A DNA stretch of 64,000 nt, from assembly GCA_009493725.1 (NCBI GenBank), contig VOGB01000005.1:1-64000 (forward strand), written 5' to 3'. Origin of the DNA: Pseudoramibacter fermentans. Lineage in GTDB: Bacteria > Bacillota > Clostridia > Eubacteriales > Eubacteriaceae. The position numbers were made by a program, and so were the translations under genes. Of the stretch, positions 16,025-25,175 are shown in pieces (position 1 is the stretch's first letter; every line of letters starts with the position of its first letter). The notes below the pieces were generated by a model that was not told where the DNA came from, did no database searches, and worked only from the letters and a program-made list of their open reading frames with translations.

Positions 16025-17049
16025 ACGGTCTTCTTGCGGTCGCCCATGTACACTTCGAAAATCCGCTTGGCGAGCAGGTCGGCGTCGTGCCGAACGTGTT
16101 TGTCCTTTTGAACGACAAAATTGTCCTTAATGTAGCGGTAAGGCAGCAGCTCTTGTCCGATTTTCACCGGTTTAGAGCCGATTTTTGCGTACTGCTTGAG
16201 CATCTCGCTGCTGAGCGCGCCGTCGTTGACGACGACATTGTCAAAAAGCGGTCCTTTATTCTTGATCTGCTGATGGGCTTCCAACGCGCGGATATGATCG
16301 GCCTGCGTGTACCCGATGGTTTCTCCCGGCTGCATCATGATATTGCCGACGTAAAATTTCTGAGCGGTGCTGCTCTTAATCGTCTCTTCAATGCCGTCGA
16401 TCAAGAGATGGGGAATCACTGAGGTGTACAGGCTCCCCGGCCCCATGATGATGATGTCGGCCGACTTGATCGCGTCAAGGGTTTCCGGAAGGGCTGCGGC
16501 CGGCGTTTTTAAAGAAATCCTTTTGATGTGGGTGTGTGCCGCCTTTGCGGCCTTCGGAATTTTCGATTCGCCCTCTATAATTTCGCCGTTCGCCAATTCA
16601 CCAACGAGAGTCATGTCGTCTAAAGTCACTGGCAGCACGGTTCCGGTGATTTGGAGCACGTCGGACGTCCTGCGGATCGCGTCGTAGAAATCCGCAGAAA
16701 TGCCCGTCATCGCGGCCAGAAATAAATTGCCGAAATTGTGGCCTTCGAGTCGGCCCTTGTCAAAACGGTAATTGAACAGCGCCTGCATCACGTTTTCGTC
16801 GTCGGCCAGCGCCAAAATACAATTGCGGATGTCGCCCGGCGGCAGAATGCCCAGGTCTTCTCTCAATTTTCCGGAGCTGCCGCCATCGTCGCCGACGGTG
16901 ACAATGGCCGTCAGCCGATTGGTATATTTTTTAAGTCCGCGTAAAATGACCGATAATCCGGTGCCGCCGCCAAAAGCGACAACCTTGGGATTGCGGACGC
17001 GGACGATATCTTTGATCGTAAATTCACGGATATATTCTTTGATTTCCAT
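16021..17049 (-). CDS. yvcK: Gluconeogenesis factor YvcK (CofD-like)
   Basis: 342-aa protein with the glycine-rich N-terminal VVAFGGGTGLSVILRGLKKYT (about residues 24-44), TVGDDGGSSGKLR and PPGDIRNCILAL segments of the YvcK/CofD fold. In Bacillus and relatives YvcK binds UDP-GlcNAc and links carbon source to cell-wall synthesis. Immediately upstream of whiA with a 4-bp overlap and downstream of rapZ. Confidence 0.94.
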   Translation of the reverse strand: MEIKEYIREFTIKDIVRVRNPKVVAFGGGTGLSVILRGLKKYTNRLTAIVTVGDDGGSSGKLREDLGILPPGDIRNCILALADDENVMQALFNYRFDKGRLEGHNFGNLFLAAMTGISADFYDAIRRTSDVLQITGTVLPVTLDDMTLVGELANGEIIEGESKIPKAAKAAHTHIKRISLKTPAAALPETLDAIKSADIIIMGPGSLYTSVIPHLLIDGIEETIKSSTAQKFYVGNIMMQPGETIGYTQADHIRALEAHQQIKNKGPLFDNVVVNDGALSSEMLKQYAKIGSKPVKIGQELLPYRYIKDNFVVQKDKHVRHDADLLAKRIFEVYMGDRKKTV

Positions 17050-17097
17050 ATCTATCCTCCAATTGGCATATCCATTGAGATTTTCGTTATTCTATGC

Positions 17098-17967
17098 TCA
17101 TCGAAGATCTTTGTCAATATCGCGGTGGGTCAAACTCACCGGAATGTTTTCCTTTTGAAGGGCTTCACTTAAGAGGCAGGCAAAGGTTACGGAGCGATGC
17201 CGGCCGCCGGTGCAGCCGAAGGCGATTTCCACGTACTGCTTATTCACTTCTTCGTAGTGGGGAATCGTCGTCTTGACTAAATCCAATATTTTTTCAAAAT
17301 AAACCTTTGACTGCGGGAACTGCATCACGTAATCTTGGACGGCCTTGTCCTGTCCGGTCAGTCTGCGAAGGTCCGCTTTATAATAAGGGTTGGGCAGAAA
17401 GCGCACGTCAAAAACAAAGTCTGCCGAAATCGGCATCCCGTATTTAAACCCGAAGGACGACACCTTCACGCCAACCTCTGCATTTTCCTTTTCCAGCGTG
17501 AGCATATTTAAAATTAATTTCTTGAGATCTTTAACGGCGAGACTGGTCGTGTCGATGATGTAATCCGCGCGGGTGCGCAGTTCTTTTAAAATGCCGCGTT
17601 CCATTTCAATCGCGCCGACTAAAGTGTTGGCCTGATCCAATAATGGATGTTTGCGCCTCGAAACCTGATAGCGGCGCACCAGCTCCTGCGTATCCGCCTC
17701 GAGAAAAAGCACCTCGACATCCGACGGCAGCTCGTCGGCAAATCGGTTAAAAATTTCCGCCACGTCGTGGTCGGTTCCGGAGCCGCGGATATCGGCCACG
17801 ATGGCCAGGCGTTCGAATTCAGAGCCGCCGTTTCGGCACAGTCTGATAAAGGTCAAAACGAGATGAACCGGCACATTGTCGACGCAGAAAAAGCCTTCGT
17901 CTTCCAAAATGTCAATCGCCTTTGATTTGCCCGCTCCAGATAAACCTGTAATAATCAATGTTTTCAT
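17098..17967 (-). CDS. rapZ: RNase adapter RapZ-like nucleotide-binding protein
   Basis: 289-aa P-loop protein: Walker A GLSGAGKS at residues 8-15, the DNVPVHLV region, and the C-terminal AFGCTGGRHRSVTFA motif of the RapZ/YvcJ family. E. coli RapZ guides RNase E to the GlmZ small RNA; in Gram-positives YvcJ hydrolyses GTP and affects competence. It heads the rapZ-yvcK-whiA set, with a 48-bp gap to yvcK. Confidence 0.94.
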   Translation of the reverse strand: MKTLIITGLSGAGKSKAIDILEDEGFFCVDNVPVHLVLTFIRLCRNGGSEFERLAIVADIRGSGTDHDVAEIFNRFADELPSDVEVLFLEADTQELVRRYQVSRRKHPLLDQANTLVGAIEMERGILKELRTRADYIIDTTSLAVKDLKKLILNMLTLEKENAEVGVKVSSFGFKYGMPISADFVFDVRFLPNPYYKADLRRLTGQDKAVQDYVMQFPQSKVYFEKILDLVKTTIPHYEEVNKQYVEIAFGCTGGRHRSVTFACLLSEALQKENIPVSLTHRDIDKDLR

Positions 17968-18013
17968 GCTCGTTTCCCTTACTTTCTATCAAATGCTGCT
18001 GTCTATTACGTTT

Positions 18014-18745
18014 TCACGCGAGGTTGATAATCTGCTCCCGCGGGATGCCCGATGCCTCAGCCCAAGCGATGCCCTGCGCGACGTCGGCCACCCGGTCGAT
18101 TGAATGGGCGTCCGAATTAATGGCAAAGGTGCCGCCGTATTGCGCAGCGCGTTTCAATTCCTCGGCGTTCAAATGATGATGCCTGGGATTAATTTCCAGA
18201 ATCACGTGCTTTTCAGCTGCCTTTTTCGCCACAGCCTCCACATCGATCGGGCACTTGTCTCCCGGATGGGTGATCATTTTTAAATCGTAGCGGTCCATCA
18301 TCTTCAAATAAGTCTGCGTGTTGGCCCGACGGCTCCCTTCTTTTAAGAAGGGCAGCACCTTCGTCAGATAATTGCGCAGCTTAAAGGTGAAGAAATCCGA
18401 AAACCGGTGTGGGATATACACCCAGTGATAGCCGGCGTATATCCAGTCGCAGTACTGTTTTTCTTCTTCCCCGATGTCGATGGTGCCGTCTTTTCCCGTG
18501 ATGTTGGATTCCACAGACAGATAAATTTGAATATCTGAGTATTTCTGATTGAGCCGATCGATCTCCTCGCGCATCACGCGGAAATTCTCGGGCTTGACGC
18601 CGTAAAGCGGATGGCTGCGGCCGTGGTCAGAGATCACGATCGCCTCTAAGCCCAGCTGTCTCGCCCGATTGACCATTTCTTCGATCGAGTTTTTGCCGTG
18701 GCTGAAGGTCGTGTGGGTGTGCAGATCTGCCTTAATTTTCGTCAC
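18014..18745 (-). CDS. PHP-domain phosphohydrolase (YcdX-like)
   Basis: 243-aa protein of the polymerase and histidinol phosphatase (PHP) fold. Metal-binding residues are seen in DLHTHTTFSHGKNSIEEMV (residues 7-25), ISDHGRSHPLYG (about 38-49), and later MITHPGDKCPID and AINSDAHSIDRV. The substrate is unknown. It overlaps the end of murB by 14 bp, so the two are translationally linked. This gene is a regular member of the murB-rapZ-yvcK-whiA cluster in Clostridia. Confidence 0.88.
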   Translation of the reverse strand: MTKIKADLHTHTTFSHGKNSIEEMVNRARQLGLEAIVISDHGRSHPLYGVKPENFRVMREEIDRLNQKYSDIQIYLSVESNITGKDGTIDIGEEEKQYCDWIYAGYHWVYIPHRFSDFFTFKLRNYLTKVLPFLKEGSRRANTQTYLKMMDRYDLKMITHPGDKCPIDVEAVAKKAAEKHVILEINPRHHHLNAEELKRAAQYGGTFAINSDAHSIDRVADVAQGIAWAEASGIPREQIINLA

Positions 18746-19670
18746 GGGTGTCTTCTCCGATCGTGATGACCTCAGGCTCTAAATCAACGCCGAACTGCGC
18801 CTTCACTTTGTGCTGAACGTCGCCGATCAGCTGCAAGACGTCGGCCGCCGTCGCGTTGTCCGCGTTGATGACGAAGCCGCTGTGCTTCTGACTAACCTCT
18901 GCACCGCCGACCTGGTAGCCCTTAAGTCCGGCATCCTGGATCAATTTTCCTGCGAAATAGCCTTCCGGCCGTTTAAAGGTACTGCCGGCGCTCGGGTAAT
19001 TAAGGGGCTGTTTGTCCCGCCGGCGCTGGTTCAATTCCTTCATTTTCGCGCGTATCGCATCCGCGTTGCCCGGGGTCAAGGTCAATTCCACAGCCGTGAC
19101 AATTTCCCCTGCGTCCCGCATGCGGCTCTGGCGGTAGCCAAAATGGCAGTCCGCACCATCCACCGTTTCGAACCTGCCGTCAGCCGTCATCAGGTGCACC
19201 TTCGCAACCACGTCCTTCATTTCACCGCCGTAGGCACCGGCGTTCATGATCGCCGCGCCGCCAATGGTGCCGGGGATGCCCGACGCAAATTCAAAGCCGC
19301 TTAAGCTGTGGGCCAGCGCTTCCTGCGCCACCGCGCGCAGCGACGCGCCGGCCTGCGCCGTAACTCGGGTGCCTTCGGTCACGACAGTGTTCATCTGCCG
19401 CGTGTTGATCATGACGCCTCGGAAACCGCCGTCGCGAACCAACAAGTTGCTGCCGTTTCCCATCAAAAAGACGGGAATGTCATTAGACTTACAGAAGGCT
19501 GAGATGTCAGCTAGCTGTTCTTCACTTTCCGGAAAGACGATAAAATCCGCCGGACCCCCGATTCGAAATGTCGTGTGGTCCCGCATCAAACTGTCGATTA
19601 ACAGCTGATCGCTGCTGACAATTTCCAGTAATTTATTTTTAATTTCATTTTTATCTAATTTATATTTCAT
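18732..19670 (-). CDS. murB: UDP-N-acetylenolpyruvoylglucosamine reductase
   Basis: FAD enzyme making UDP-MurNAc for peptidoglycan. The 312-aa product shows TTFRIGGPADFIVFP, MGNGSNLLVRDGGF and SGIPGTIGGAAIMNAGAYGG, the FAD-binding and substrate loops, plus YPSAGSTFKRP with the catalytic Ser. The late CSAGS/AEVSQKHSGFVIN segments mark a type II MurB. Upstream is comF, with a 74-bp gap. Confidence 0.95.
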   Translation of the reverse strand: MKYKLDKNEIKNKLLEIVSSDQLLIDSLMRDHTTFRIGGPADFIVFPESEEQLADISAFCKSNDIPVFLMGNGSNLLVRDGGFRGVMINTRQMNTVVTEGTRVTAQAGASLRAVAQEALAHSLSGFEFASGIPGTIGGAAIMNAGAYGGEMKDVVAKVHLMTADGRFETVDGADCHFGYRQSRMRDAGEIVTAVELTLTPGNADAIRAKMKELNQRRRDKQPLNYPSAGSTFKRPEGYFAGKLIQDAGLKGYQVGGAEVSQKHSGFVINADNATAADVLQLIGDVQHKVKAQFGVDLEPEVITIGEDTRDEN

Positions 19671-19744
19671 AAGCCTGTTTCAGCTCCTTAATTTCTTGCA
19701 ATGCTGTCGATGATATCACAGCATCATTAAAAAGGTATTAAATC

Positions 19745-20488
19745 TTATGAGGGCACAGCCGCAAAGGTGATGACTGCGACATCTGCAGCGCCGGCTTGTT
19801 TCAGCGCCGCCGCACAGGCGTCAAGGGTCGCGCCGGTCGTCATCACGTCATCGACGAGGGCAATCCGCTTCCCGTACACGCGCTCGGGGTCGACAACGTC
19901 AAAGGCGTTTTTGACATTTTTGAGACGGAATGCCGCCGGCTGTCCCAATTGGTGCGGCGTATCGACAACGCGCTTTAAACGCTCCACGTCCAGTGTAATC
20001 TCGATACCCCTTTCATTTAAGCCAGAGGCGATGCCCGCCGCGAGCTGTTCGCTTTGATTGTAGCCGCGCTCGGACAGCCTGTTCGGGTGCAGCGGCACCG
20101 GGATCAACGCGTCGACCTCTGCCATCCACGGGCAATCCGCAAGATCCTGCGCCATCTGGGCGCCAGCCCAATAGGCCAGAGTTTTCTGATAATTGAATTT
20201 AAACCCCGCCGCAATTTGTTCAGCTGCCCTGCCGTAGACCAGCCAAACCCATCCGCGGTCGATTGGCCGCTTTGCGTCATCTCTGCAGGCGCTGCAGAGA
20301 TCGGCATCGTCTGAGGATAAGGGTCTTCCGCATCGGCGGCATGTCCGCGCGTCGTTTTTCGGCAGTTCCCGCAAACATTGATCGCAGAGATAGGCCTCTT
20401 TTTTCCACAGTATTTTTTTGCAGACCGGGCAGCGGTCGTTGTCGATCAACAGCAGCCGGCTCAAATGCTCGAGAAGTTTATTTTTCAT
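19745..20488 (-). CDS. comF: ComF family protein (phosphoribosyltransferase-like)
   Basis: 247-aa protein. A Cys-rich N terminus (CPVCKKILW, CDQCL, CRRCGRPL, CSAC, residues about 18-70) forms zinc knuckles. The C-terminal half is a type I phosphoribosyltransferase fold with the PRPP loop IALVDDVMTTGATLDAC. ComF takes part in DNA uptake in naturally competent species. It overlaps recD2 by 4 bp, a recurring partnership in Firmicutes. Confidence 0.9.
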   Translation of the reverse strand: MKNKLLEHLSRLLLIDNDRCPVCKKILWKKEAYLCDQCLRELPKNDARTCRRCGRPLSSDDADLCSACRDDAKRPIDRGWVWLVYGRAAEQIAAGFKFNYQKTLAYWAGAQMAQDLADCPWMAEVDALIPVPLHPNRLSERGYNQSEQLAAGIASGLNERGIEITLDVERLKRVVDTPHQLGQPAAFRLKNVKNAFDVVDPERVYGKRIALVDDVMTTGATLDACAAALKQAGAADVAVITFAAVPS

Positions 20489-22695
20489 AGCGATAAATTT
20501 CGATAGCGCGCGATCCGGAAAACCAGTCCTGTTTTCCGCTTGCGGCTGTCGTCAGACTGGATCATTCGGATAAAATGCTCGGGCCGCCCGACAAGGATCA
20601 TCATGCGCTTGGCTCGGGTGACGCCGGTGTACAACAGCTTTCGATTTAAAAACAGCGGCGAACCGCCAATCAGCGGCATGATGACCACAGGAAATTCCGA
20701 CCCTTGACTTTTGTGAACCGTCATCGCAAAGGCGTGGGCGAGCTCGTCCAGCTGATCGAAACCGTAAACCGCCTCACGGCCGTCTGTGAAGGCCACTGTC
20801 AGCTGGCGCTTGTCGTCGGAAATCGACTTAACCGTGCCGATATCGCCGTTGTAAACGCCGTCGCCTTCTTCAAAGGTGAGGGCATCGCGCCACTTCATCT
20901 GGTAGTTATTGCGAATCTGCATGACCTTGTCGCCCTCCCGAAAGACGACGGGCCCGAAGGTATGTTCATTTTTCCGAGGCGACGCCGGATTGAGGATATT
21001 TTGGATTTTTTGATTCAGCGCAATTGTGCCGACAAGTCCTTTTTTGACCGGTGAAATGACCTGTACATCGTGCACCACGTCGATCCCGGCATTGTCCTTC
21101 AGCCGGTAGCCCAGAAGATCGAGGACTGTCTTTTCAATGCCCTCTTGATTTTTTTCAGGGATCAGCACAAAATCCGATTGGTTGTCGATTCGGGGGACAC
21201 TGCCCTCGTTTATGGCCTTGGCGTTGACGGAAATCTGACTCTTTTCCGACTGGCGGTAAATGCGCTTCAGACGGACGACTGGCGCAATGCCGCTTTCAAT
21301 TAAATCGCTGAGCACATTGCCCGGCCCCACCGACGGGAGCTGGTCCGCGTCGCCCACTAAGATCAGGCGCGTGCCCTCTTCGATGGCCTCGAGCAGACTT
21401 TTCATCAGCACGATGTCGATCATCGACGCCTCGTCGACGATCAGCGCATTGAGCTCCAGCGGATTGTCGGCATTGCGCTCAAACGTCGGCGTCAGCGCGT
21501 TGTCGTCGTAATGATATTCCAGCAGGCGGTGCAGCGTCTTGGCTTCCTCACCTGTGGTCTCGGTCATGCGCTTCGCCGCGCGTCCCGTCGGCGCGGCGAG
21601 CTGAACGGACAGCCGCATGCTCTGGAGAATGTTCAAAATGCCGTTGATAATCGTCGTCTTGCCGGTGCCTGGCCCCCCTGTGATGATGACCAGTCCCTGC
21701 TCGACGGCGGTCTTGATCGCGTTGCGCTGCTCCTCGTCGAGGGTAATGGCGATATGGCTCTCGTAGCGGTCGATGGCTTCCTCTACATCAATGTCGTCCG
21801 CCTCAAAATGGCTGCCCGCAAGCTGCGTCATCATCAGCGCAGTGGCGTCCTCCGCCTCGTAAAGCCCCATCGGATAATAAATCCGTCTGCCGTCAATTTC
21901 GTCCATATGGGCAGCGCCGCTGATGATCGTATCCCTTATGCCCATCTCGACGGTTTCCCTGTCGACGCCGAGGAGTTCCTGTGCCCGCGCGGTCAATTCC
22001 TCTTCATTCATATAGGTATTGCCCTGGGCGTAGCACTCTCTGAGCGCCTGAACGACGCCGGCCTGAATCCGCTTGCTGTTATCCCTGTCGACGCCCAGTT
22101 TTTCCGCCAGCTGATCCGCCGCTTTAAAACCGACGCCGCGGATATCCCGGACGATGCGATAAGGGTCCTCGAGGAGAATCGCTACGGTTTGATCGTGGTA
22201 GGCGTTGTAAAGCTTCATCGCCATTTTCGACGAAACGCCGTACTCCTGAAGCTCAATCAGCACCTTCCGAATGTCCCGCTGATCCTGATAGGCACCCAGC
22301 ATCCGGCTCAGCGTCTTTTTGCCGATGCCGGGAATTTCCAAAAGCCGGGACGGATCGTCGTCTAATATTCTTAGCGTATTCTGGCCGAAACGCTCGACGA
22401 TCAGTTCGGCGGTTTTCGGACCGATGCCCGGCAGCAGGCCACTGCTGAGATACTGAATCAGCCCGTCTTCTGTCGTCGGCAGTTCGACGCGGTAGTGCTC
22501 GAATTGGAACTGCCGGCCGTAAACGAGGTGGTTGGTCCATTTGCCAAGGAGTGTCAGATGGGTGCCCAGCTCAACCGTCACCATGTGCCCAACGACCGTC
22601 ACCATTTCGCCATCGACGTCGAGATCGGCCACGGTATAGCCATTTTCTTCGTTGTGAAAAACGACATTTTCCAATGATCCGCTAAGCTTTTCCAT
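20485..22695 (-). CDS. recD2: RecD-like ATP-dependent DNA helicase (RecD2/YrrC)
   Basis: Superfamily 1B 5'-3' helicase of about 736 aa. The N-terminal part has an OB-like strand region and helix-hairpin-helix repeats (GIGPKTAELIVERFG, IPGIGKKTLSRML). Motor motifs follow: Walker A GGPGTGKTTI near residue 345, VDEASMIDI (Walker B), GDADQLPSVGPG, and MTVHKSQGSEFPVVIMP near the C terminus. I start at 22695, where AGAGGATGGG precedes ATG; the frame is open 10 codons upstream. A promoter lies at 22728-22757, divergent from guaB. Confidence 0.93.
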   Translation of the reverse strand: MEKLSGSLENVVFHNEENGYTVADLDVDGEMVTVVGHMVTVELGTHLTLLGKWTNHLVYGRQFQFEHYRVELPTTEDGLIQYLSSGLLPGIGPKTAELIVERFGQNTLRILDDDPSRLLEIPGIGKKTLSRMLGAYQDQRDIRKVLIELQEYGVSSKMAMKLYNAYHDQTVAILLEDPYRIVRDIRGVGFKAADQLAEKLGVDRDNSKRIQAGVVQALRECYAQGNTYMNEEELTARAQELLGVDRETVEMGIRDTIISGAAHMDEIDGRRIYYPMGLYEAEDATALMMTQLAGSHFEADDIDVEEAIDRYESHIAITLDEEQRNAIKTAVEQGLVIITGGPGTGKTTIINGILNILQSMRLSVQLAAPTGRAAKRMTETTGEEAKTLHRLLEYHYDDNALTPTFERNADNPLELNALIVDEASMIDIVLMKSLLEAIEEGTRLILVGDADQLPSVGPGNVLSDLIESGIAPVVRLKRIYRQSEKSQISVNAKAINEGSVPRIDNQSDFVLIPEKNQEGIEKTVLDLLGYRLKDNAGIDVVHDVQVISPVKKGLVGTIALNQKIQNILNPASPRKNEHTFGPVVFREGDKVMQIRNNYQMKWRDALTFEEGDGVYNGDIGTVKSISDDKRQLTVAFTDGREAVYGFDQLDELAHAFAMTVHKSQGSEFPVVIMPLIGGSPLFLNRKLLYTGVTRAKRMMILVGRPEHFIRMIQSDDSRKRKTGLVFRIARYRNLSL

Positions 22696-22727
22696 CCCAT
22701 CCTCTTTTCTCGTTTTATTTAACATTT

Positions 22728-22757
22728 ATTATACACGACGGCGCTTTCTTCCTGCAA
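22728..22757 (-). promoter_or_regulatory. Promoter of the recD2-comF transcript
   Basis: Minus strand TTGCAG (22752-22757), 18-bp spacer, TATAAT (22728-22733), 33 bp before the recD2 ATG. Confidence 0.6.
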
Positions 22758-22780
22758 TGCTTTTCCTATTCGTCCCTTCC

Positions 22781-22809
22781 TTGACACCCCAAGAAAAAAC
22801 CACTATAAT
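22781..22809 (+). promoter_or_regulatory. Consensus promoter of guaB
   Basis: Perfect TTGACA (22781-22786), 17-bp spacer, perfect TATAAT (22804-22809). The predicted start lies inside a 16-bp palindrome. About 80 nt of A/T-rich leader precede the ATG. Confidence 0.88.
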
Positions 22810-22825
22810 GAATAAAATTTTATTC
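22810..22825. promoter_or_regulatory. 16-bp perfect palindrome at the guaB transcription start
   Basis: GAATAAAATTTTATTC is fully self-complementary and begins one base after the -10 box, so a bound dimer would cover the start site. It is A/T rich, so chance is not excluded. Confidence 0.4.
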
Positions 22826-22895
22826 GCAACAAGTTATTTTATTGTGATTTGTCGTTCGTTTATTTGCTTTTATTTCATAACACAAGGAGAACTAT

Positions 22896-24398
22896 ATGGC
22901 ACAGATTTATGAAGAACCTTCCCGTACCTTTAACGAATATTTGCTTGTCCCAGGCTATTCCTCATCCGAATGCATCCCTGACAACGTCGATTTAAAGACA
23001 CCCCTCGTCAAATTTAAAAAGGGCGAAGAACCGGCACTGTCCCTGAATATTCCGATGACCTCCGCCATCATGCAGGCGGTTTCCGGCGAAAAGATGGCCA
23101 TCGCCCTCGCTCAGGAAGGCGGCCTCTCATTCATCTACGGTTCCCAGTCCGTCGAAGACGAAGCCGAAATGGTCGCCAGAGTCAAAGCCTACAAAGCGGG
23201 CTTCGTTCCGTCTGACACCAACCTGTCACCGGAAGACACGATGGCAGACTGCCTGGACATCAAACAGCACACCGGCCACTCCACGATCGCCATCACCAGC
23301 GACGGCACCGCCAACGGACAATTCCTCGGCATCGTCACCAGCCGCGACTACCGTGTCAGCCGAATGGACCCGGCCACCAAAATCAAGACCTTCATGACCC
23401 CGAAGGACAAAGTGGTTTCCGCTCCAATCGGCACATCCTTGAAAGAAGCGAACAACATCATCTGGGATCACAAATTAAATACCTTGCCAATTCTGAACGA
23501 AGACGGCACCCTGGCCTATTTCGTTTTCCGCAAGGATTACTCTGTCCATAAATCCAATCCGCTGGAACTGCTCGACGCGAAAAAGCGCTACATCGTCGGC
23601 GCCGGGATCAACACCCGCGACTACGCCGAACGCGTTCCCGCTTTGGTCGACGCCGGCGCAGACGTGCTGTGTATCGACTCGTCTGAAGGCTATTCCGAAT
23701 GGCAGAAGCTGACCCTCGAATGGATCCGCGAACATTACGGCGATTCGGTCAAGGTCGGCGCCGGCAACGTCGTCGACGCAGAAGGCTTCCGTTTCCTCGC
23801 TGACTGCGGCGCAGACTTCATTAAAATTGGGATCGGCGGCGGCTCGATCTGCATCACCCGTGAACAGAAGGGGATCGGCCGCGGACAGGCGACTGCTGTC
23901 ATCGAAGTGGCTAAAGCCCGCGACGAATACTACAAAGAAACCGGCGTCTACATTCCGATCTGCTCCGACGGCGGTATCGTCTACGATCACCACATCACAC
24001 TGGCACTGGCCATGGGCGCGGACTTCGTCATGCTCGGCCGCTACTTCTCCCGTTTCGACGAAAGCCCGACCCGCATCGTCACCATCAACGGCAACTACAT
24101 GAAAGAATACTGGGGTGAAGGCAGCAGCCGCGCCCGCAACTGGCAGCGCTACGACTTGGGCGGCAAAAAAGCGCTCTCCTTCGAAGAAGGGGTCGACTCT
24201 TACGTGCCTTACGCCGGAAGTCTTCACGACAATGTAGCCGGCACTCTCTCGAAAATTCGTTCGACCATGTGCAACTGCGGTTCGCTGAACATTCCGGAAT
24301 TCCAGAAAAAGGCCAAATTAACCGTCGTGTCCGCGACGAGTATCACCGAAGGCGGTGCCCACGACGTCATCCTCAAGGACGACAGCAAGGTCCGCTAA
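22896..24398 (+). CDS. guaB: IMP dehydrogenase
   Basis: Oxidises IMP to XMP, the first committed step to GMP. The 500-aa protein has a TIM barrel interrupted by two CBS domains (about residues 95-215). The catalytic loop GIGGGSICITREQKGIGRGQ holds the active-site Cys near residue 317, followed by SDGGIVYDHH, MGADFVMLGRYFSRF and EGSSRARNWQRYD, which carries the flap Arg-Tyr region. The sequence around the active site resembles Tritrichomonas foetus IMPDH more than the usual bacterial GSIC(T)TR(I/V)VAG form. AAGGAGAA precedes the ATG. Its terminator has been split by an insertion sequence. Confidence 0.95.
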   Translation: MAQIYEEPSRTFNEYLLVPGYSSSECIPDNVDLKTPLVKFKKGEEPALSLNIPMTSAIMQAVSGEKMAIALAQEGGLSFIYGSQSVEDEAEMVARVKAYKAGFVPSDTNLSPEDTMADCLDIKQHTGHSTIAITSDGTANGQFLGIVTSRDYRVSRMDPATKIKTFMTPKDKVVSAPIGTSLKEANNIIWDHKLNTLPILNEDGTLAYFVFRKDYSVHKSNPLELLDAKKRYIVGAGINTRDYAERVPALVDAGADVLCIDSSEGYSEWQKLTLEWIREHYGDSVKVGAGNVVDAEGFRFLADCGADFIKIGIGGGSICITREQKGIGRGQATAVIEVAKARDEYYKETGVYIPICSDGGIVYDHHITLALAMGADFVMLGRYFSRFDESPTRIVTINGNYMKEYWGEGSSRARNWQRYDLGGKKALSFEEGVDSYVPYAGSLHDNVAGTLSKIRSTMCNCGSLNIPEFQKKAKLTVVSATSITEGGAHDVILKDDSKVR

Positions 24399-24418
24399 TA
24401 TCTTATCTGTAAATAGTA

Positions 24419-24434
24419 AAACGCTGAAGACTGA
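24419..24434. terminator. Left arm of the guaB terminator, split by the IS3 element
   Basis: AAACGCTGAAGACTGA pairs with the arm at 26016-26031 (15 of 16 positions; one C-A mismatch). In the ancestral sequence, with the IS and one copy of ATT removed, the loop would be TATTT. The two arms are now 1.58 kb apart. Confidence 0.75.
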
Positions 24435-24444
24435 TATTTGATAT

Positions 24445-24500
24445 GCTCCCTTTTAGGTAGACAAGTAAAATAATAAAAACTTGTTTATCTGGAAGGGAGC
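24445..24500 (+). promoter_or_regulatory. Subterminal hairpin masking the transposase Shine-Dalgarno
   Basis: Arms 24445-24465 and 24480-24500 pair over all 21 positions as RNA, with four G-U pairs, around a 14-base loop. The 3' arm contains GGAAGGGAG, the Shine-Dalgarno for the TTG start at 24509. A transcript entering from guaB would fold and hide it, whereas one starting inside the loop would not. Confidence 0.65.
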
Positions 24501-24508
24501 ATTTTTCA

Positions 24509-25175
24509 TTGAGACGAACAAAACTGGAACCAGAAATCATCATCGCAGCTGTGCAGGAATATTTATCCGGTAAATCCTCATACAAAGCGATCGCCAAGCG
24601 GTTGTGTGTTGCCGAGGGGATGGGTTAGAAATTATACAAACTTCGGTATTGAAGCCTTCCACTCAAAAAGCAATCAGCATTACTCTAAAGCGCTTAAAGA
24701 ACAAGCTGTTCAGGAATATCTTACGGGAAAGGGTTCTCAGACTGAAATCTGCAAGAAATATAAGATTAAATCAACTCGTCAGATTTATGACTGGATAAAG
24801 AAGTATAATGGTCATGAGGAATTAAAAGCATCCGGATCAGGAGGAAACACCATCATGACCAAGGGAAGAAAAACCACTTTCGATGAAAGAGTCGAAATCG
24901 TTCAGTATTGTATTGCACACGATCGCGATTATGCGAAAACCGCTAAAAAATATAAGGTGTCTTATCAACAGGCACGCAGCTACACCGTCAAGTACGAAAC
25001 TGGTGGAATTGACGCGCTTCAGGATAAACGCGGCAGGAAAAAACCGTTTGAGGAAATGACAGAAGTTGAAAGACTTCGGGCAGAAAATAAAATTTTGCGA
25101 GCGGAAAAGGAACACGCTGAAATGGAGGCATCCTTCTTAAAAAAACTCGAGGAAATAGAGAGGAGGCGAGGCTGA
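24509..25175 (+). pseudogene. IS3-family OrfA, frameshifted
   Basis: Encodes the helix-turn-helix protein of an IS150-type element. Translation from the TTG at 24509 gives RRTKLEPEIIIAAVQEYLSG and stops after 39 codons at a TAG (24626-24628). Removing one G from the GGGG tract at 24616-24619 restores a continuous reading frame (VAEGWVRNYTNFG) to 25175. The restored protein of about 222 aa would carry three successive HTH modules: EPEIIIAAVQEYL, SKALKEQAVQEYLTGKGSQTEICKKY, and FDERVEIVQYCIAHDRDYAKTAKKY. A C-terminal leucine-rich coil (VERLRAENKILRAEKEHAEM) completes it. TTAAAAAAAC near 25138 could be the programmed -1 slippery site leading to orfB. Confidence 0.8.

Noticed and set aside
22840..22870. 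Possible PurR box upstream of guaB (CGAAC on the minus strand)
   Set aside because: Only the CGAA core fits and flanks do not match the consensus; a similar CGAA at the purL promoter could be chance.
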